A DNA stretch of 64,000 bases from Trichomonas tenax (GCA_023091735.1 JALKBU010000094.1:1-64000); one strand, 5' to 3'; positions 33,631-43,647 are shown, numbered from the stretch's first letter. The notes: generated by a model from the letters alone, not told the origin. Program-made: numbers and translations.

Positions 33631-34812
33631 ATGCAGACTTCGTTGAAAGACAGATTTGTCATTCATGAGGACGGCTCTCCTTCTGATGTTTGGGAGAAGT
33701 ACTACGGCTCTCCTGCACCACAACCAACATGTTTTGGCAAAAAAAACGAATGCAATTTTAATCCTTCATCTAACGAAATCTACATATACGGAAGCGTTTT
33801 TGAAGATGATTCTGATGGAGTAGCTGTTATTACAAATTCTAATACCAAATTCATCCATTCTTCGTGTTTTTTTGAGAATTGTTCTCGAAATGCCGATGGC
33901 GGTGTCATTTACATTGATTGCGATAGTTCCGTTGTCCAGCGCCGATTCTGTACAACTAATTCATACACACGAAAAACAAATGGATGGGGATGTCACTCAT
34001 ATTGTTATTTTGTTTCAGGAAGCGATAAAGATAACATTATTATTGATTGTTCTATTTGTCTTTGTTCAAACGATAATAGCTGGAGTACTACATGTTCATG
34101 TCATGGCAACAGTGGTTTATTTTCATCAAATGTTACAAAGAATTCTATTAAACAATATTCTGGTTACTATAATTTTAATGCAAAATCAGTCGGAATCATT
34201 AACTATTCAACATTCGATAGCAATTATGCTAATAATAAAATTTGTTTATTACACCGAGACTCAAATTATCTTTATGATTGTTGCAACGTCATAAACAATA
34301 CCCAATATGGAACAGATTTTGGGACTTTTTATATAAGAAATGGAGAAGATAAAATTCAAAACTGTACAATCAGACTTTCTAACAAAAAAGGTTCAACATT
34401 TAGTTCTAATTATGGAGGTAAATATGTCATCATTAATTGCAACATTGATTTCTTCACTACATACGGTGATACATCCTTCTCCACAACGAAAATCACATCT
34501 ACAGAAAGTTACAGCATTCTTCATCACCTTTCGACATATGAATGCGGTGCTGTTTCTGCGCTTTTGAATGAAGAATTTCATCATCAAGAAATCAAAACAA
34601 AAGAAATTCCTCGATTTTCATTTGTTCAATTTGTATTTTTTTTTTTTCACATAAAATATTCACAAGCTATAATATTTGATAATTATCCACTCATATTTAG
34701 ATTCGACGACAAAAATTTCAAGGTAATAGATGTGACAAAAGTCATCCAAATGCTTTCACAATGTCAATGTCCTCTATCTTTTAATGTATTTGACGATTGC
34801 TTACTCTGCTAA
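33631..34812 (+). CDS. Pmp-like right-handed beta-helix protein
   Basis: A protein of 393 residues. Residues about 45-290 have the short Asn/Ser/Cys-rich repeats of a right-handed beta-helix like the polymorphic membrane proteins expanded in trichomonads (EIYIYGSVFEDDSDG, KFIHSSCFFENCSR, GIINYSTFDSNYANN, IQNCTIRL). It is Cys-rich, as expected for an extracellular protein, yet I see no signal peptide and no membrane anchor; the family normally has both, so this copy may be truncated at the 5' end. The last 80 residues come from T-rich DNA (a run of Phe) and may not belong to the original protein. Its 3' 600 bp are duplicated at 37291, and its 5' part matches a broken copy at 4195-4520. A likely role is adhesion or surface display; whether it is expressed is doubtful. 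Confidence 0.6.
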   Translation: MQTSLKDRFVIHEDGSPSDVWEKYYGSPAPQPTCFGKKNECNFNPSSNEIYIYGSVFEDDSDGVAVITNSNTKFIHSSCFFENCSRNADGGVIYIDCDSSVVQRRFCTTNSYTRKTNGWGCHSYCYFVSGSDKDNIIIDCSICLCSNDNSWSTTCSCHGNSGLFSSNVTKNSIKQYSGYYNFNAKSVGIINYSTFDSNYANNKICLLHRDSNYLYDCCNVINNTQYGTDFGTFYIRNGEDKIQNCTIRLSNKKGSTFSSNYGGKYVIINCNIDFFTTYGDTSFSTTKITSTESYSILHHLSTYECGAVSALLNEEFHHQEIKTKEIPRFSFVQFVFFFFHIKYSQAIIFDNYPLIFRFDDKNFKVIDVTKVIQMLSQCQCPLSFNVFDDCLLC

Positions 34813-34901
34813 AAAGCAGTTTTCTCGTTAACAAAGGTACTCCTCGAACTGATGAACACAAAATTAAAGGTTTGAGATTAAACATCTAATTTTATTTGTT
34901 A
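34215..34901 (+). repeat. 687-bp duplicated segment, copy 1
   Basis: This segment, from CGATAGCAATTATGC to TTTATTTGTTA, recurs at 37291-37977 with the same length and only a handful of substitutions. It covers the 3' half of the Pmp-like gene and about 90 bp after its stop. The near-identity implies a recent copy event. Confidence 0.9.
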
Positions 34902-34953
34902 CCATATAATTATAACTATATGATAATAACTATAAAAGTTTGCTGAAAAATTT

Positions 34954-35036
34954 TGACATGTAAAATATAAATTCAAAAGGCGTTAGATTTTTTATTAAAA
35001 ATGGTTTTTGTCAAGTTAAAGACTTTATTTGTCATT
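34954..35036 (+). promoter_or_regulatory. TGACATGTAAA motif and TCATT initiator
   Basis: TGACATGTAAA at 34954-34964 and a TCATT initiator at 35032-35036. The initiator A lies 13 bases before the ATG at 35047. It matches the arrangement before the exonuclease gene. Confidence 0.6.
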
Positions 35037-35046
35037 TTTTTACAAA

Positions 35047-36234
35047 ATGGTATTGGAAGCCTCACGCTTTGCGAAAATTGCGTCCCTGCCATCAGTAATC
35101 GTTTGTTCGGCAATATTGACGATTCTAAACAAGTTTATGTTCGAGCAATATGGAAAAGGCGACAAAATTTATCCGATTCATCAATTTTCGAAACCATGGT
35201 TCCAGACAATCATCGGTTTCGGAGGAATGGCGTTGACAATAATATGGTACGACATCTACAGGATCATCAAAAAGATCAAAATCGAAGAAGAAGCGATCGA
35301 TACAAATTTTATTCCTGGATCTCCTGAAGAAAAGCAGCACCGGTGGAAATTCTACGTAAAGTGTGCCATCCCTGGATTCGCGCGAGTCATGGAAATGGGA
35401 TTGGCCAACATATGCTTATTATTTTTAGATGCTTCAACTTATCAGGCCCTCCAGTGCATGATTTTGATGTTCTCCATCCTCATCGAGGCTATTTTTGCGC
35501 GAAAAAAGATTGTTCTTTACCATTGGATTTCTATTATCTTCGTTGTTGCCGCGATTTGCTTCATATACGCAGCGTCGTTGATTGAAACGAGCTATTCGAA
35601 GGGAACAATCACAGCCTTGATTTTGATTATTCTCACTCAAATCATGAAAGCAGCGACGTATGTATTCGAAATCTCTCTTTTCAGGAAGATCCGAACAAAA
35701 GCAGCTCTCATTGTCGGTCTTGAAGGCTTTTGGGGTTTCTTTTTCGTCATGGCGATAATTGTTCCTATTCTTCACACATCAACAGTTGATCATGAAGGTA
35801 ACGGCATCCACGAAAACCTTTGGGACACACTCGCCATGCTTAAGAACAACCTTTTGTGGCTGATCCCCGAATTCTTTGTTTTAGGTTTCTCTGTTCTCAG
35901 CGTTATGTCTTCAGCGCAAGTTACGTCGCAGAGTAATCCAGAGCGTCTTCCGATGCTTGAAGGTACAGCAGCACTGATTGTTTGGGTCGTTGAAATCATC
36001 CTTTATTACTCACTCAGAGGTTCACAGTACGGAATGAGTCATCCTCGCGTCGGAGAGCCTCTGAGAGGTTATTCCATCCTTAGATTTATAGGCTTTGCTT
36101 TAATGGCTATTGGCGTTATTATCTATGGAAAGCTCATCCGATTCCGCTGGCTGTATGTTCCATTACTAAACAAGCAGAGCGGTTTCCGGAAAGTCGAAGA
36201 TCCAAGAGCGGACGATGATCCACCGAATATATAA
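35047..36234 (+). CDS. Drug/metabolite-superfamily transporter (SLC35-like)
   Basis: A protein of 395 residues with about ten hydrophobic segments, starting SLPSVIVCSAILTILNKFMF, the ILNK signature of triose-phosphate/nucleotide-sugar type transporters. Later membrane segments include WISIIFVVAAICFIYAASLI, LEGFWGFFFVMAIIVPIL and EGTAALIVWVVEIILYY. This is the plan of SLC35F-type members of the drug/metabolite transporter superfamily, which exchange nucleotide sugars or other metabolites across Golgi, ER or vacuolar membranes. The substrate cannot be told from sequence. A hydrophilic, charged loop (about residues 80-105) faces one side. An upstream TTG merely extends the frame; the ATG after the initiator is the start. 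The duplicated Pmp-like segment lies just upstream. Confidence 0.8.
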   Translation: MVLEASRFAKIASLPSVIVCSAILTILNKFMFEQYGKGDKIYPIHQFSKPWFQTIIGFGGMALTIIWYDIYRIIKKIKIEEEAIDTNFIPGSPEEKQHRWKFYVKCAIPGFARVMEMGLANICLLFLDASTYQALQCMILMFSILIEAIFARKKIVLYHWISIIFVVAAICFIYAASLIETSYSKGTITALILIILTQIMKAATYVFEISLFRKIRTKAALIVGLEGFWGFFFVMAIIVPILHTSTVDHEGNGIHENLWDTLAMLKNNLLWLIPEFFVLGFSVLSVMSSAQVTSQSNPERLPMLEGTAALIVWVVEIILYYSLRGSQYGMSHPRVGEPLRGYSILRFIGFALMAIGVIIYGKLIRFRWLYVPLLNKQSGFRKVEDPRADDDPPNI

Positions 36235-36301
36235 TCGTGTTTGATATTATATACAGACTCATATATTGTTTATAAACAAACCCCTATGTTTGCTTGTAAT
36301 A

Positions 36302-36655
36302 TTAACAATGCTTTAAAAGAAGATTCCTAATTTCTTGTGTTTTTGCATTTGATAGTGCAGTTTCTCCTTTATTATATTTTTGCGTTGATGTCTATTCCAT
36401 GGAGTGTAAGGAGGAGTTCACATACTTCATTATGTCCATAAATAGCTGCTGCAATTAGTGAAGTATAATTTGCACTATTTGGGCAATTCAAATCAATAAA
36501 TGGGAATTTCAGGTCGAAAAAGAAAAAATATTTAAGCTCCATTTATCGCGACATAAATAATCAGCACCTGCTTCAATAAGCATTTTAGCGAGAACAATGT
36601 TAAGTCTCTGAGATGACGCTTTAATATAAGGCTGTGACACTCTTAACCTGATTTT
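36302..36655 (-). pseudogene. Ankyrin-repeat pseudogene (3' end)
   Basis: The minus strand reads ankyrin repeats in pieces across two indels: LAKMLIEAGADYLCRDKW, then NYTSLIAAAIYGHNEVCELL and LHGIDINAK, then NKGETALSNAKTQEIRNLLL and a terminal KHC before TAA at 36302. The TSLIAAAxxGH...ELLL pattern and the closing helix are textbook ankyrin features. Two or more frameshifts (near 36390 and 36520) make it inactive. Trichomonads have very large ankyrin families, so a dead member is unsurprising. No start is visible upstream of about 36655. Confidence 0.8.
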
Positions 36656-37290
36656 TAAAAATCCTTCTTATCATTGAATTGGATTATATTAATATTTTAA
36701 CACAATGATAGAGTCAACAACAGCATTGAGCTAAATATTATTATACATTTAGTTAGGCATGGATCTCATTTTTGTTGAAAATATATTCATTTTACACAAA
36801 AAATCGAATTTTGCCCAAACTTTGAAGTAACCATGCATTTTATATCATGTAATATATGTTATGATATTTCATTTAATTATCACATATGCAAAAAAAAATT
36901 ATCAGTTGCTATTTTTATAACTTTGAAATATTGGCAAGCCACTAGCCCAAAGATTAAGATAATTGTTTACCATGGCTTGGTTAACATAACTTCTCGAGAT
37001 AAATTTTGATTTTCAAAACTGCAGTCAATAAAATGGTATTTGATCCTAATGTTTTTTGATTTTCGAGTAAGTGGTTACTGTATTCGTTATCAATATCCAT
37101 TTTAATATTAGATTCGAAAAGATAATTTATTCAACATAATCAAACAGTGATTTTGCTTCAATATATACAGTCATGGATTGACACTTATACTGAAAGTTAT
37201 TAAAGTTCCCTGAGATATATCGAAGTTCGCCGTAAAAATTAAAAAAAAGATATGTCAAAAAATTTAACGTCTTTGTCAAATTTAAGGGTC
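36656..37290. other. AT-rich spacer
   Basis: About 630 bp between the ankyrin remnant and the second Pmp-like copy. I see no gene, repeat or clear signal in it. Confidence 0.5.
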
Positions 37291-37888
37291 CGATAGCAAT
37301 TATGCTAATAATGTAATTTGTTTATTTAACCGAGACTCAAATTATCTTTATGATTGTTGCAACGTCATAAACAATACCCAATATGGAACAGATTTTGGGA
37401 CTTTTTATATAAGAAATGGAGAAGATAAAATTCAAAACTGTACAATCAGACTTTCTAACAAAAAAGGTTCAACATTTAGTTCTAATTATGGAGGTAAATA
37501 TGTCATCATTAATTGCAACATTGATTTCTTCACTACATACGGTGATACATCCTTCTCCACAACGAAAATCACATCTACAGAAAGTTACAGCATTCTTCAT
37601 CACCTTTCGACATATGAATGCGGTGCTGTTTCTGCGCTTTTGAATGAAGAATTTCATCATCAAGAAATCAAAACAAAAGAAATTCCTCGATTTTCATTTG
37701 TTCAATTTGTATTTTTTTTTTTTCACATAAAATATTCACAAGCTATAATATTTGATAATTATCCACTCATATTTAGATTCGACGACAAAAATTTCAAGGT
37801 AATAGATGTGACAAAAGTCATCCAAATGCTTTCACAATGTCAATGTCCTCTATCTTTTAATGTATTTGACGATTGCTTACTCTGCTAA
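37291..37888 (+). pseudogene. 5'-truncated Pmp-like copy 2
   Basis: The repeat of the 3' half of the gene at 33631 (about 199 codons, ending at the same TAA). The frame is still open, with only a few amino-acid changes near its start (for example Lys to Val and Leu-His to Phe-Asn around FDSNYANN). The sequence before 37291 is unrelated, so the N-terminal half and start are missing. The duplicated DNA continues to 37977. Confidence 0.8.
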
Positions 37889-38061
37889 AAAGCAGTTTTC
37901 TCGTTAACAAAGGTACTCCTCGAACTGATGAACACAAAATTAAAGGTTTGAGATTAAACATCTGTTTTTATTTGTTATTTACAGATAGCATTCTCTCGGG
38001 ATATATCATTATAGAGGAAATATTGATTAAAACTATATTATAATAAGTATAAAAGAAACCA

Positions 38062-38153
38062 TACATGTAAAAATTAAGTCAAAAATCTGATTGTCAAATT
38101 GCCATGTAAACTGTCAAGTCAAAAATGGTTTTATGTCAAATTGACATGTGAAA
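38062..38153 (+). promoter_or_regulatory. Cluster of ATGTAAA-type motifs
   Basis: TACATGTAAA (38062), TGCCATGTAAA (38100) and TGACATGTGAAA (38142), together with several GTCAAA half-sites. The last copy ends 9 bp before the ATG at 38163. Same motif family and position as upstream of the genes at 2942, 4861 and 35047. Confidence 0.5.
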
Positions 38154-38162
38154 TGAAATCAA

Positions 38163-38894
38163 ATGAGTTCAAGTATTTACAGAATTCTTCTGGGAAATCC
38201 TTACTGCGTTTGGATATACGAAAACACACTCCAGACGCCGGATTATCCTTTATTTCCAATAATTCACGGCCTTTGGTGCGTTTATTTAGTTCATCTTTCA
38301 ACAAAAGGCGTCTATTGCAGTTTTCTGACTAAATTCATTACCACTCTGATCATGTCTGTAATTGAAGAGCGTTTCATTGTTATTATTCAAGATGCTCGCA
38401 ACCAAACAAGCGAATACAAAATGGAATGGTTTATGACTTCTTTAATCCTCGAATTTATCACTGTGTCGATCGCTTCTGTACTTTTGCACTTCACTTCAAG
38501 CAAAATTCCGCCATTTGTCCTAAGACTCTTCGGTTTTCTTATTTCGCTTCCAAATGGAACAGAAAAGATCAGAATTTTCTATTTCACATACACATACCTT
38601 CGCAGCCTCGATCCACGTCTTCTCATGGTTCTCTCAATAAGCTTTGCTTTCGCTCCAGAATTCATTGAAAAATTAGTTAGAAAATTTACACATAAAAGAG
38701 CTGAATCTAAGTATACAAGAACACGTCACCTTGTTTACGGCTGCTTAATTTTGTGCATTGCCTTCCAATTCTTGGCTGGTGGAAGTTTCTTGACACAGAT
38801 TCCATTCTTATCGAATCTTCCGCATGCTATCATCATCCAAACAGTGAATTTCGCATTCCCGATTTACTACCTTTTCATGTTCTTCAAGAATTAA
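38163..38894 (+). CDS. Multi-pass membrane protein, unknown
   Basis: A protein of 243 residues with about six hydrophobic segments (for example YPLFPIIHGLWCVYLVHLS, MTSLILEFITVSIASVLLHF, HLVYGCLILCIAFQFLAGG, AIIIQTVNFAFPIYYLFMFF) and no signal peptide. A basic loop (RKFTHKRAESKYTRTRH) lies between the fourth and fifth segments, probably cytosolic. The size and layout faintly recall TRIC-type cation channels, but I see no family motif and do not assign it. It ends LFMFFKN, with a Lys near the end as in some ER-retained proteins. A dense motif cluster precedes the ATG. Confidence 0.6.
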   Translation: MSSSIYRILLGNPYCVWIYENTLQTPDYPLFPIIHGLWCVYLVHLSTKGVYCSFLTKFITTLIMSVIEERFIVIIQDARNQTSEYKMEWFMTSLILEFITVSIASVLLHFTSSKIPPFVLRLFGFLISLPNGTEKIRIFYFTYTYLRSLDPRLLMVLSISFAFAPEFIEKLVRKFTHKRAESKYTRTRHLVYGCLILCIAFQFLAGGSFLTQIPFLSNLPHAIIIQTVNFAFPIYYLFMFFKN

Positions 38895-39499
38895 TTTTTC
38901 GATATTCAAGTTTGGGAAATATATCTATTTTGTCTAAAACACCTGTCTAAAAATTCAACACATTTCATATCTTAACACTATTTTTACACGTATTTTTCAA
39001 AATCAAAAAATACAAGCTACAGTGAACATTACATTAAATATGGTATTGTTATCCACCCGCATAAATATTTTCATATTGCAAATGTGACTTTAAAAATATT
39101 TAGCAAAAATTTGAAAATTAGATATTTATTTATTTCTGTTTTAAAGAAATGATTATACAATATGTAGATAATATTTTGTATATTATGAAAATGATCTATA
39201 AGAAAAATATTTTATATTTTTAATATTTTTTTTACCAATCTTTTTTAAAAAGCTTGAACAATAATACAAAAGAGATACTGACTCTATTAGCCTCATTCCA
39301 AAACTTAACATTTAAAATTCAAAAAATAATTCATATAACACTTAACAAACCGTCCACTATTACTATTTTTGGTGCTATATTAACTTATGGTATGAAAATT
39401 TGGACGTAAAATTGAATTAACGAATTTGTAATATTTCATTTCCACCAATATCATAAATATTAGAGTATTCACGTAAATAAAAATCAAAGCAGCAAAAAT
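38895..39499. other. AT-rich intergenic region
   Basis: 600 bp between convergent genes with T/A runs. I see nothing else in it. Confidence 0.55.
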
Positions 39500-39910
39500 T
39501 TATTGGTCCTCAAGAGTCTTGAGTTGTTCTTCAACAAGTTGTACAAGATATGGTGTTCTATCGTATGTGCAGAGATTTAAGCTCTTTCCAAGTTCACGGC
39601 GGTCTATTTCGATTTCAGGATGCTGACTTTCGAACTTTAGAACTGCTGGTGCGAATTTGAATCCTGCAGATTGAAGGAATTCGAGAACAAGCTTGTACTG
39701 GAGCTCCTTGCCTCCGTCGACAGGGATGCTCGGGAAAGCCTGGAGCTCTGGCTGTGAGTCATCAAGAATGTGACGAGCAGCGACTTTCGCCATCTCTTGG
39801 GCGTCAGCGAGGACTTTCTCCTTGATGCCCTTCTCCTCGACGAGCTTCTGGAGTTCCTCGATGACTTCTTTCTGTGTATCACTGACAACGCCTTCTAACC
39901 AGGTGCTCAT
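39500..39910 (-). CDS. FOP/FOR20-like LisH-domain protein
   Basis: A protein of 136 residues. After an amphipathic N-terminal helix (about residues 8-45) comes a LisH-type dimerisation unit: KLVLEFLQSAGFKFAPAVLK followed by FESQHPE and DRRELGKSLNL. This resembles the FGFR1OP/FOR20 (and OFD1) pattern in which DRxxLxxxLxL follows the LisH helices. Family members are short (130-170 residues), sit on centrosomes and basal bodies and are needed for cilium assembly. Size and context, next to an axonemal LRRC23-like gene, agree. Base composition is richer in GC and codon use looks selected, suggesting high expression. TTTACATGCCC lies about 58 bp upstream. Confidence 0.72.
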   Translation of the reverse strand: MSTWLEGVVSDTQKEVIEELQKLVEEKGIKEKVLADAQEMAKVAARHILDDSQPELQAFPSIPVDGGKELQYKLVLEFLQSAGFKFAPAVLKFESQHPEIEIDRRELGKSLNLCTYDRTPYLVQLVEEQLKTLEDQ

Positions 39911-40512
39911 TTTTTTCTCTTTTTCAAAACGTTTTAGTCAAACGTCTTCTGTTTTGTTTTCTGTCACTTTACATGCCCAAAATAATAGCCCATCTTTTTC
40001 TTTAGAAATGAACTTATAATCTTTGAGTATTAGCACCAGTTCTTCATGGGCTTACTAATTATGATGTTGTTTAGTTTCAATTTTCATTTTGGTAAATATA
40101 TATTGAAACACTCCCTTTTAGATATAGCTTCCCCTAGTTATAGCTTTCGTAATAATGACAACGCATTTTTTTCAATTTTCATATTGAATAAATTGATGAA
40201 AATATTCAGATAAAACATCTTAAAGGCTTACATCATTTAGCCGTGACTTTGCTAACTGTGATGTTGTTAAGTGTCGATTTTCGAATTGATTAATTTGAAG
40301 AAAAATATTTTGAAATAATTCTTTATAAATATATAGTACTATCTTGTAGTTCTCTATCCTTTTCTCTGACAATAACAAGGAATTAATTTATATATTGATG
40401 AAAATCATATTAAATTTTCTTTATTATGTTCATAAGCAACGTGCAGAATTTGTTTTTTCTTGGGTTATAAAAGTTGAGGCAAAAATTGAATAAATTTATA
40501 ACATTTTTAGAA
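39911..40512. other. AT-rich intergenic region
   Basis: About 600 bp between two genes on the minus strand. It contains the motif variant TTTACATGCCC at 39968 and the 3' flank of the LRR gene with several TAAA signals. I see no gene in it. Confidence 0.5.
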
Positions 40513-41844
40513 TTAGTTGGAGCTTTCATAGGTTCCTGTTTCGTCATATGTTCCTGTTTCATCAGCGGTTGTTTCCTGTGTTTCCTCTGTTGTTGTTCCG
40601 TCTTGTGTTTCTTCTGTGGTTCCATCTTTTTCTGTTGACTCAGAAGCTGCTGCAGCTGCGGCCGCTGCCTCTTTCTCTGCTTCTTCCTTCTCTCTCCTTG
40701 CCTGCTCCTCGGCCTCCTTGCGCTCCTTCTCGAGATTGAGAGCGTCCTGGCGCTCAGCGAATGTGATTGCCTCTTCATCAATCTTCTCGAGCCATGGCAT
40801 CATTAAAATGACATCAGATTTGAAGTTCTCGACTGATGTAACTGGTGTTTCATCGAAAACTATTGTGTTCATGTTCTTAAGGCCGGCGAGAACTTTGAGA
40901 TCATCCAATGTCTGAACAGCTGTCTGGTGCATATCGAGGAATTTGAGTGCAGGAAGATCCTCGAGAGCTGGGAATGTCTCAACTTGGTTTTCTCCGATGC
41001 TCAATGTCTCGAGATTGTCCATGCCAGCAAATAAGACGCTTGGCAACTCTGTTATGGCGTTCTGATCGAGTTTGAGGACTTTAAGAGATGCTAAATATGC
41101 GAATGTTCCAACTTTGAAATTCTTGAGATTATTTTGTGATAAATCGAGCTCCTCAAGCTTGGAGAGTTGCTCGAAAGCGCGTGGTGAGATGTATTTGATT
41201 GCATTTTGCGAGAGATTCAATTTCTTGAGATTTGGTGTGTTAAATTTATTTAATGCGCAGAATTTGTTTTGGGACAAATCCAGAACCTCCAAAGCTGGAA
41301 GATTAATGTCATCAAAGTTAACAATCTTGTTCTCATTCAGATATAATTCTTTCAATTTGTCCAATCCGTTGAGAGCATCGGCATTTGAGATTGCGTTTGT
41401 CTTCAATGCGATGTAGAACAGAGATTTGAAGTTAGATAATGCTGAAATATCGACGATATCGGCCTCTGCAACAGAGAATGACGTGAAAGCGAAAGAAAGA
41501 GATCCCTCTTCGATCGGCTGAAGATCAGATAGGCGGTTGGCGATGAAATCTGGTGTCAATCTCAAAACTTCTTCGTCTTCTGGATCTGGCGTTTCAGGAT
41601 CTGGAACTAATTCCTGTTTAACAGTTGTAACAATGCTCATTACGTACTGTGTGTACTGCTCCTTATTGAACTGCTCTGGCTTTTCGATCGCTTCAAGGAG
41701 ATGATTGAATTCTTCCCTTGAAAAATCGTCAGGAAAGTGAATCTTCATCATCACGAAGTCGATAGCCTTCTGGTGACCGATTTCACCCTCGAGAACTTCC
41801 TCTTTTGCAAGGGAATCGAATAACTCTCCAATTTGCTCTTCCAT
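40513..41844 (-). CDS. LRRC23-like radial-spoke leucine-rich repeat protein
   Basis: A protein of 443 residues. Residues about 1-110 are an acidic, helical N-terminal part. Residues about 125-340 contain nine or so leucine-rich repeats (KLKELYLNENKIVNF, ALEVLDLSQNKFCAL, KLEELDLSQNNLKNF, SLKVLKLDQNAITEL). A capping segment (LMMPWLEKIDEEAITFAER) matches the way LRRC23 proteins end their repeats. A Glu/Lys-rich helix and a Thr/Glu-rich low-complexity tail with repeated EETQ/DETGTYDETGTYE close the protein. LRRC23 is a radial-spoke head/stalk component of motile axonemes. Other axonemal LRR proteins are possible. Higher GC and biased codons suggest strong expression. Confidence 0.72.
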   Translation of the reverse strand: MEEQIGELFDSLAKEEVLEGEIGHQKAIDFVMMKIHFPDDFSREEFNHLLEAIEKPEQFNKEQYTQYVMSIVTTVKQELVPDPETPDPEDEEVLRLTPDFIANRLSDLQPIEEGSLSFAFTSFSVAEADIVDISALSNFKSLFYIALKTNAISNADALNGLDKLKELYLNENKIVNFDDINLPALEVLDLSQNKFCALNKFNTPNLKKLNLSQNAIKYISPRAFEQLSKLEELDLSQNNLKNFKVGTFAYLASLKVLKLDQNAITELPSVLFAGMDNLETLSIGENQVETFPALEDLPALKFLDMHQTAVQTLDDLKVLAGLKNMNTIVFDETPVTSVENFKSDVILMMPWLEKIDEEAITFAERQDALNLEKERKEAEEQARREKEEAEKEAAAAAAAASESTEKDGTTEETQDGTTTEETQETTADETGTYDETGTYESSN

Positions 41845-41945
41845 GAAAAATGTAACGTATTTTACAATAACCTTATTTATCGGGAAAGTTCATCATTTAA
41901 CAAAACATTCATTGTTTAATAAATCAACTTCTCTATTATAATAAA

Positions 41946-42182
41946 CCATTCTTTGGTTCAAACTCCATAATATCATTGAAGTAGTTCCACATTTATTTGA
42001 TTTTTATACAACTAATATCCAATTTTAATTTTGTTATCATTGATAACCTTCAAGTCATCTTCAATTATCTTCCTTCACCAACTAAAGCTAAACCACAAGT
42101 TCTCTCTCGATTTCATTTCATTGATTATCAAAATGAAATTTACTATATTCATAAAAAATTACAAGAAAGAATGGATTTGTAA
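41946..42182 (+). pseudogene. Coding remnant, unknown
   Basis: Two neighbouring frames each read natural protein: first NIIEVVPHLFDFYTTNIQF (about 41960-42030), then, after a shift, IDNLQVIFNYLPSPTKAKPQ and HFIDYQNEIYYIHKKLQERM to a TAA at 42180. No start is present. This looks like the dead 3' end of a gene I cannot identify, convergent with the 6-phosphogluconate dehydrogenase pseudogene. Confidence 0.3.
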
Positions 42183-42259
42183 AGAGACATAGAGATAGCA
42201 GAAAGTACCGACTTTATTCCGATCTATAGAATGATCCATGGATATTTCAAATAAATAAA

Positions 42260-43647
42260 TTAGTTTTGTTCCCATTCTGTGTGGAATTTGCCCTCCTTGT
42301 CGATGCGCTCGTATGTGTGCGCGCCGAAGAAGTCTCTCAAGCCCTGGATGAGATTTGCTGGGAGAACTTCAGATCCATAAGCATCGAAGTAAGCGAGGCA
42401 GGAAGAGTAGAGTGGGATCGGATAACCCTTGATTGTTGAGAGAGCGCAGACCTTACGCCATGACTGGACACGCTCTTCGACAGCTGTCTTGAAGAAATGG
42501 ATCATGAGCAAGTTCTTTGTCTTGTTGTTGTAGTAAGCGGAAACATCGTTGAGGAAGTTTGCCCTGATGATGCATCCGCCTCTCCAGACCTTGGCGCACT
42601 TTGAGATGTCGACGCCATAGTCGAGCTTGGCGGAGGCCTTCTGGATCATAGAAAGTCCCTGAGCGTAGCAGATGATCTTAGCGGCGTAGAGAGCTCTCTC
42701 GAGGTCATCGATTGTGACCTGGATGTCGATGCTCTGAAGTGGCTCGCGCTTGATTGTCTTTGATGCCTCTACTCTCTCAGCCTTCAAGCAGGAGAGGATT
42801 CTGGCGTAGATGGCCTCACCGAAAGTTGGTGTAGCGGATGGGAAGTCGAAGGAGTCCTGGGATGTCCATTTGTCTGTTCCCTTCTGCTCGGCTGTGTCGA
42901 GGATGAGATCGACGATGTGCTTGTCGCCCTCCTTCTTCCTGATGACCTTCTTTGTGATCTCAATCAAATAAGACTTGAGAACGCCCTGGTTCCACTTTCC
43001 GAAGACGTCAACGATGGCATCGTTATCCATCTTGAGTGCGTTCTTCATGATGAAGTATGTTTCGGCGATGAGCTGCATGTCGGCGTACTCGATGGCGTTG
43101 TGGACCATCTTGACACTTCGTCCAGCACCACCGCGTCCCATGTAGTCAACGCATGGAGCCATCCAGAGATTTGGCAGCGATTGGGAGCAAAACGCGCTTG
43201 CAGTTCTCCCAATCCTGAAGATGGCAACCGAACATCATGGCTGGGCCATTGAGAGCACCCTCTTCGCCGCCGGAGATACCCATACCAATGAAATGGATTC
43301 TTGTTGGCTCAATAGCCTTCTGGCGTCTCTGTGTCTCTGGTCAGTGTGAGTTGCCACCATCAATGATGACATCGTCCTTCTCTAAGAGTGGCTTGAGCAA
43401 ATCGACGACAGAATCGACGAATTCAGCAGTAACCATGAGCAAGAAGATCCTTGGCTTCTTGAGGACTGAGATAACTTCAGGCAATGTCTTGTATCCTGTG
43501 ATGTTCGGCTCCTTGAGTGCTAACAATGCTTCAGTTTTGAGCCCATGTCCTGTTGAAGACAGCTACGTTGAATCCCTTGTGGGCGAAGTTGCGGGCAATG
43601 CTGGCTCCCATTGTGCCGAGTCCGTATACGCAAAGGTTGTGAGACAT
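42260..43647 (-). pseudogene. gnd: 6-phosphogluconate dehydrogenase, recently broken
   Basis: Family hallmarks run in order: NADP-binding GLGTMG (start at 43647), then MVTAEF, IIDGGNS, GISGGEEGA, KMVHNAIEY and a full C-terminal domain. The enzyme oxidises 6-phosphogluconate to ribulose 5-phosphate in the pentose phosphate pathway. Three lesions break it: a one-base insertion in an A-run near 43535, an in-frame TGA at 43343-43341 where the family has Trp (GGNSHW; one base change), and a one-base shift near 43155. GKP is also shortened to EF in MVTAEFVDS. The C-terminal 300 codons stay open from 43162. GC-rich, biased codons show it was a highly expressed gene until recently; sequencing error is the alternative explanation. 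Confidence 0.9.

Noticed and set aside
40410..40781. Arg/Gln/Lys-rich frame resembling an RS protein
   Set aside because: Another frame of the Glu/Lys/Ala-rich tail of the LRRC23-like gene; low-complexity DNA produces basic peptides in alternate frames.
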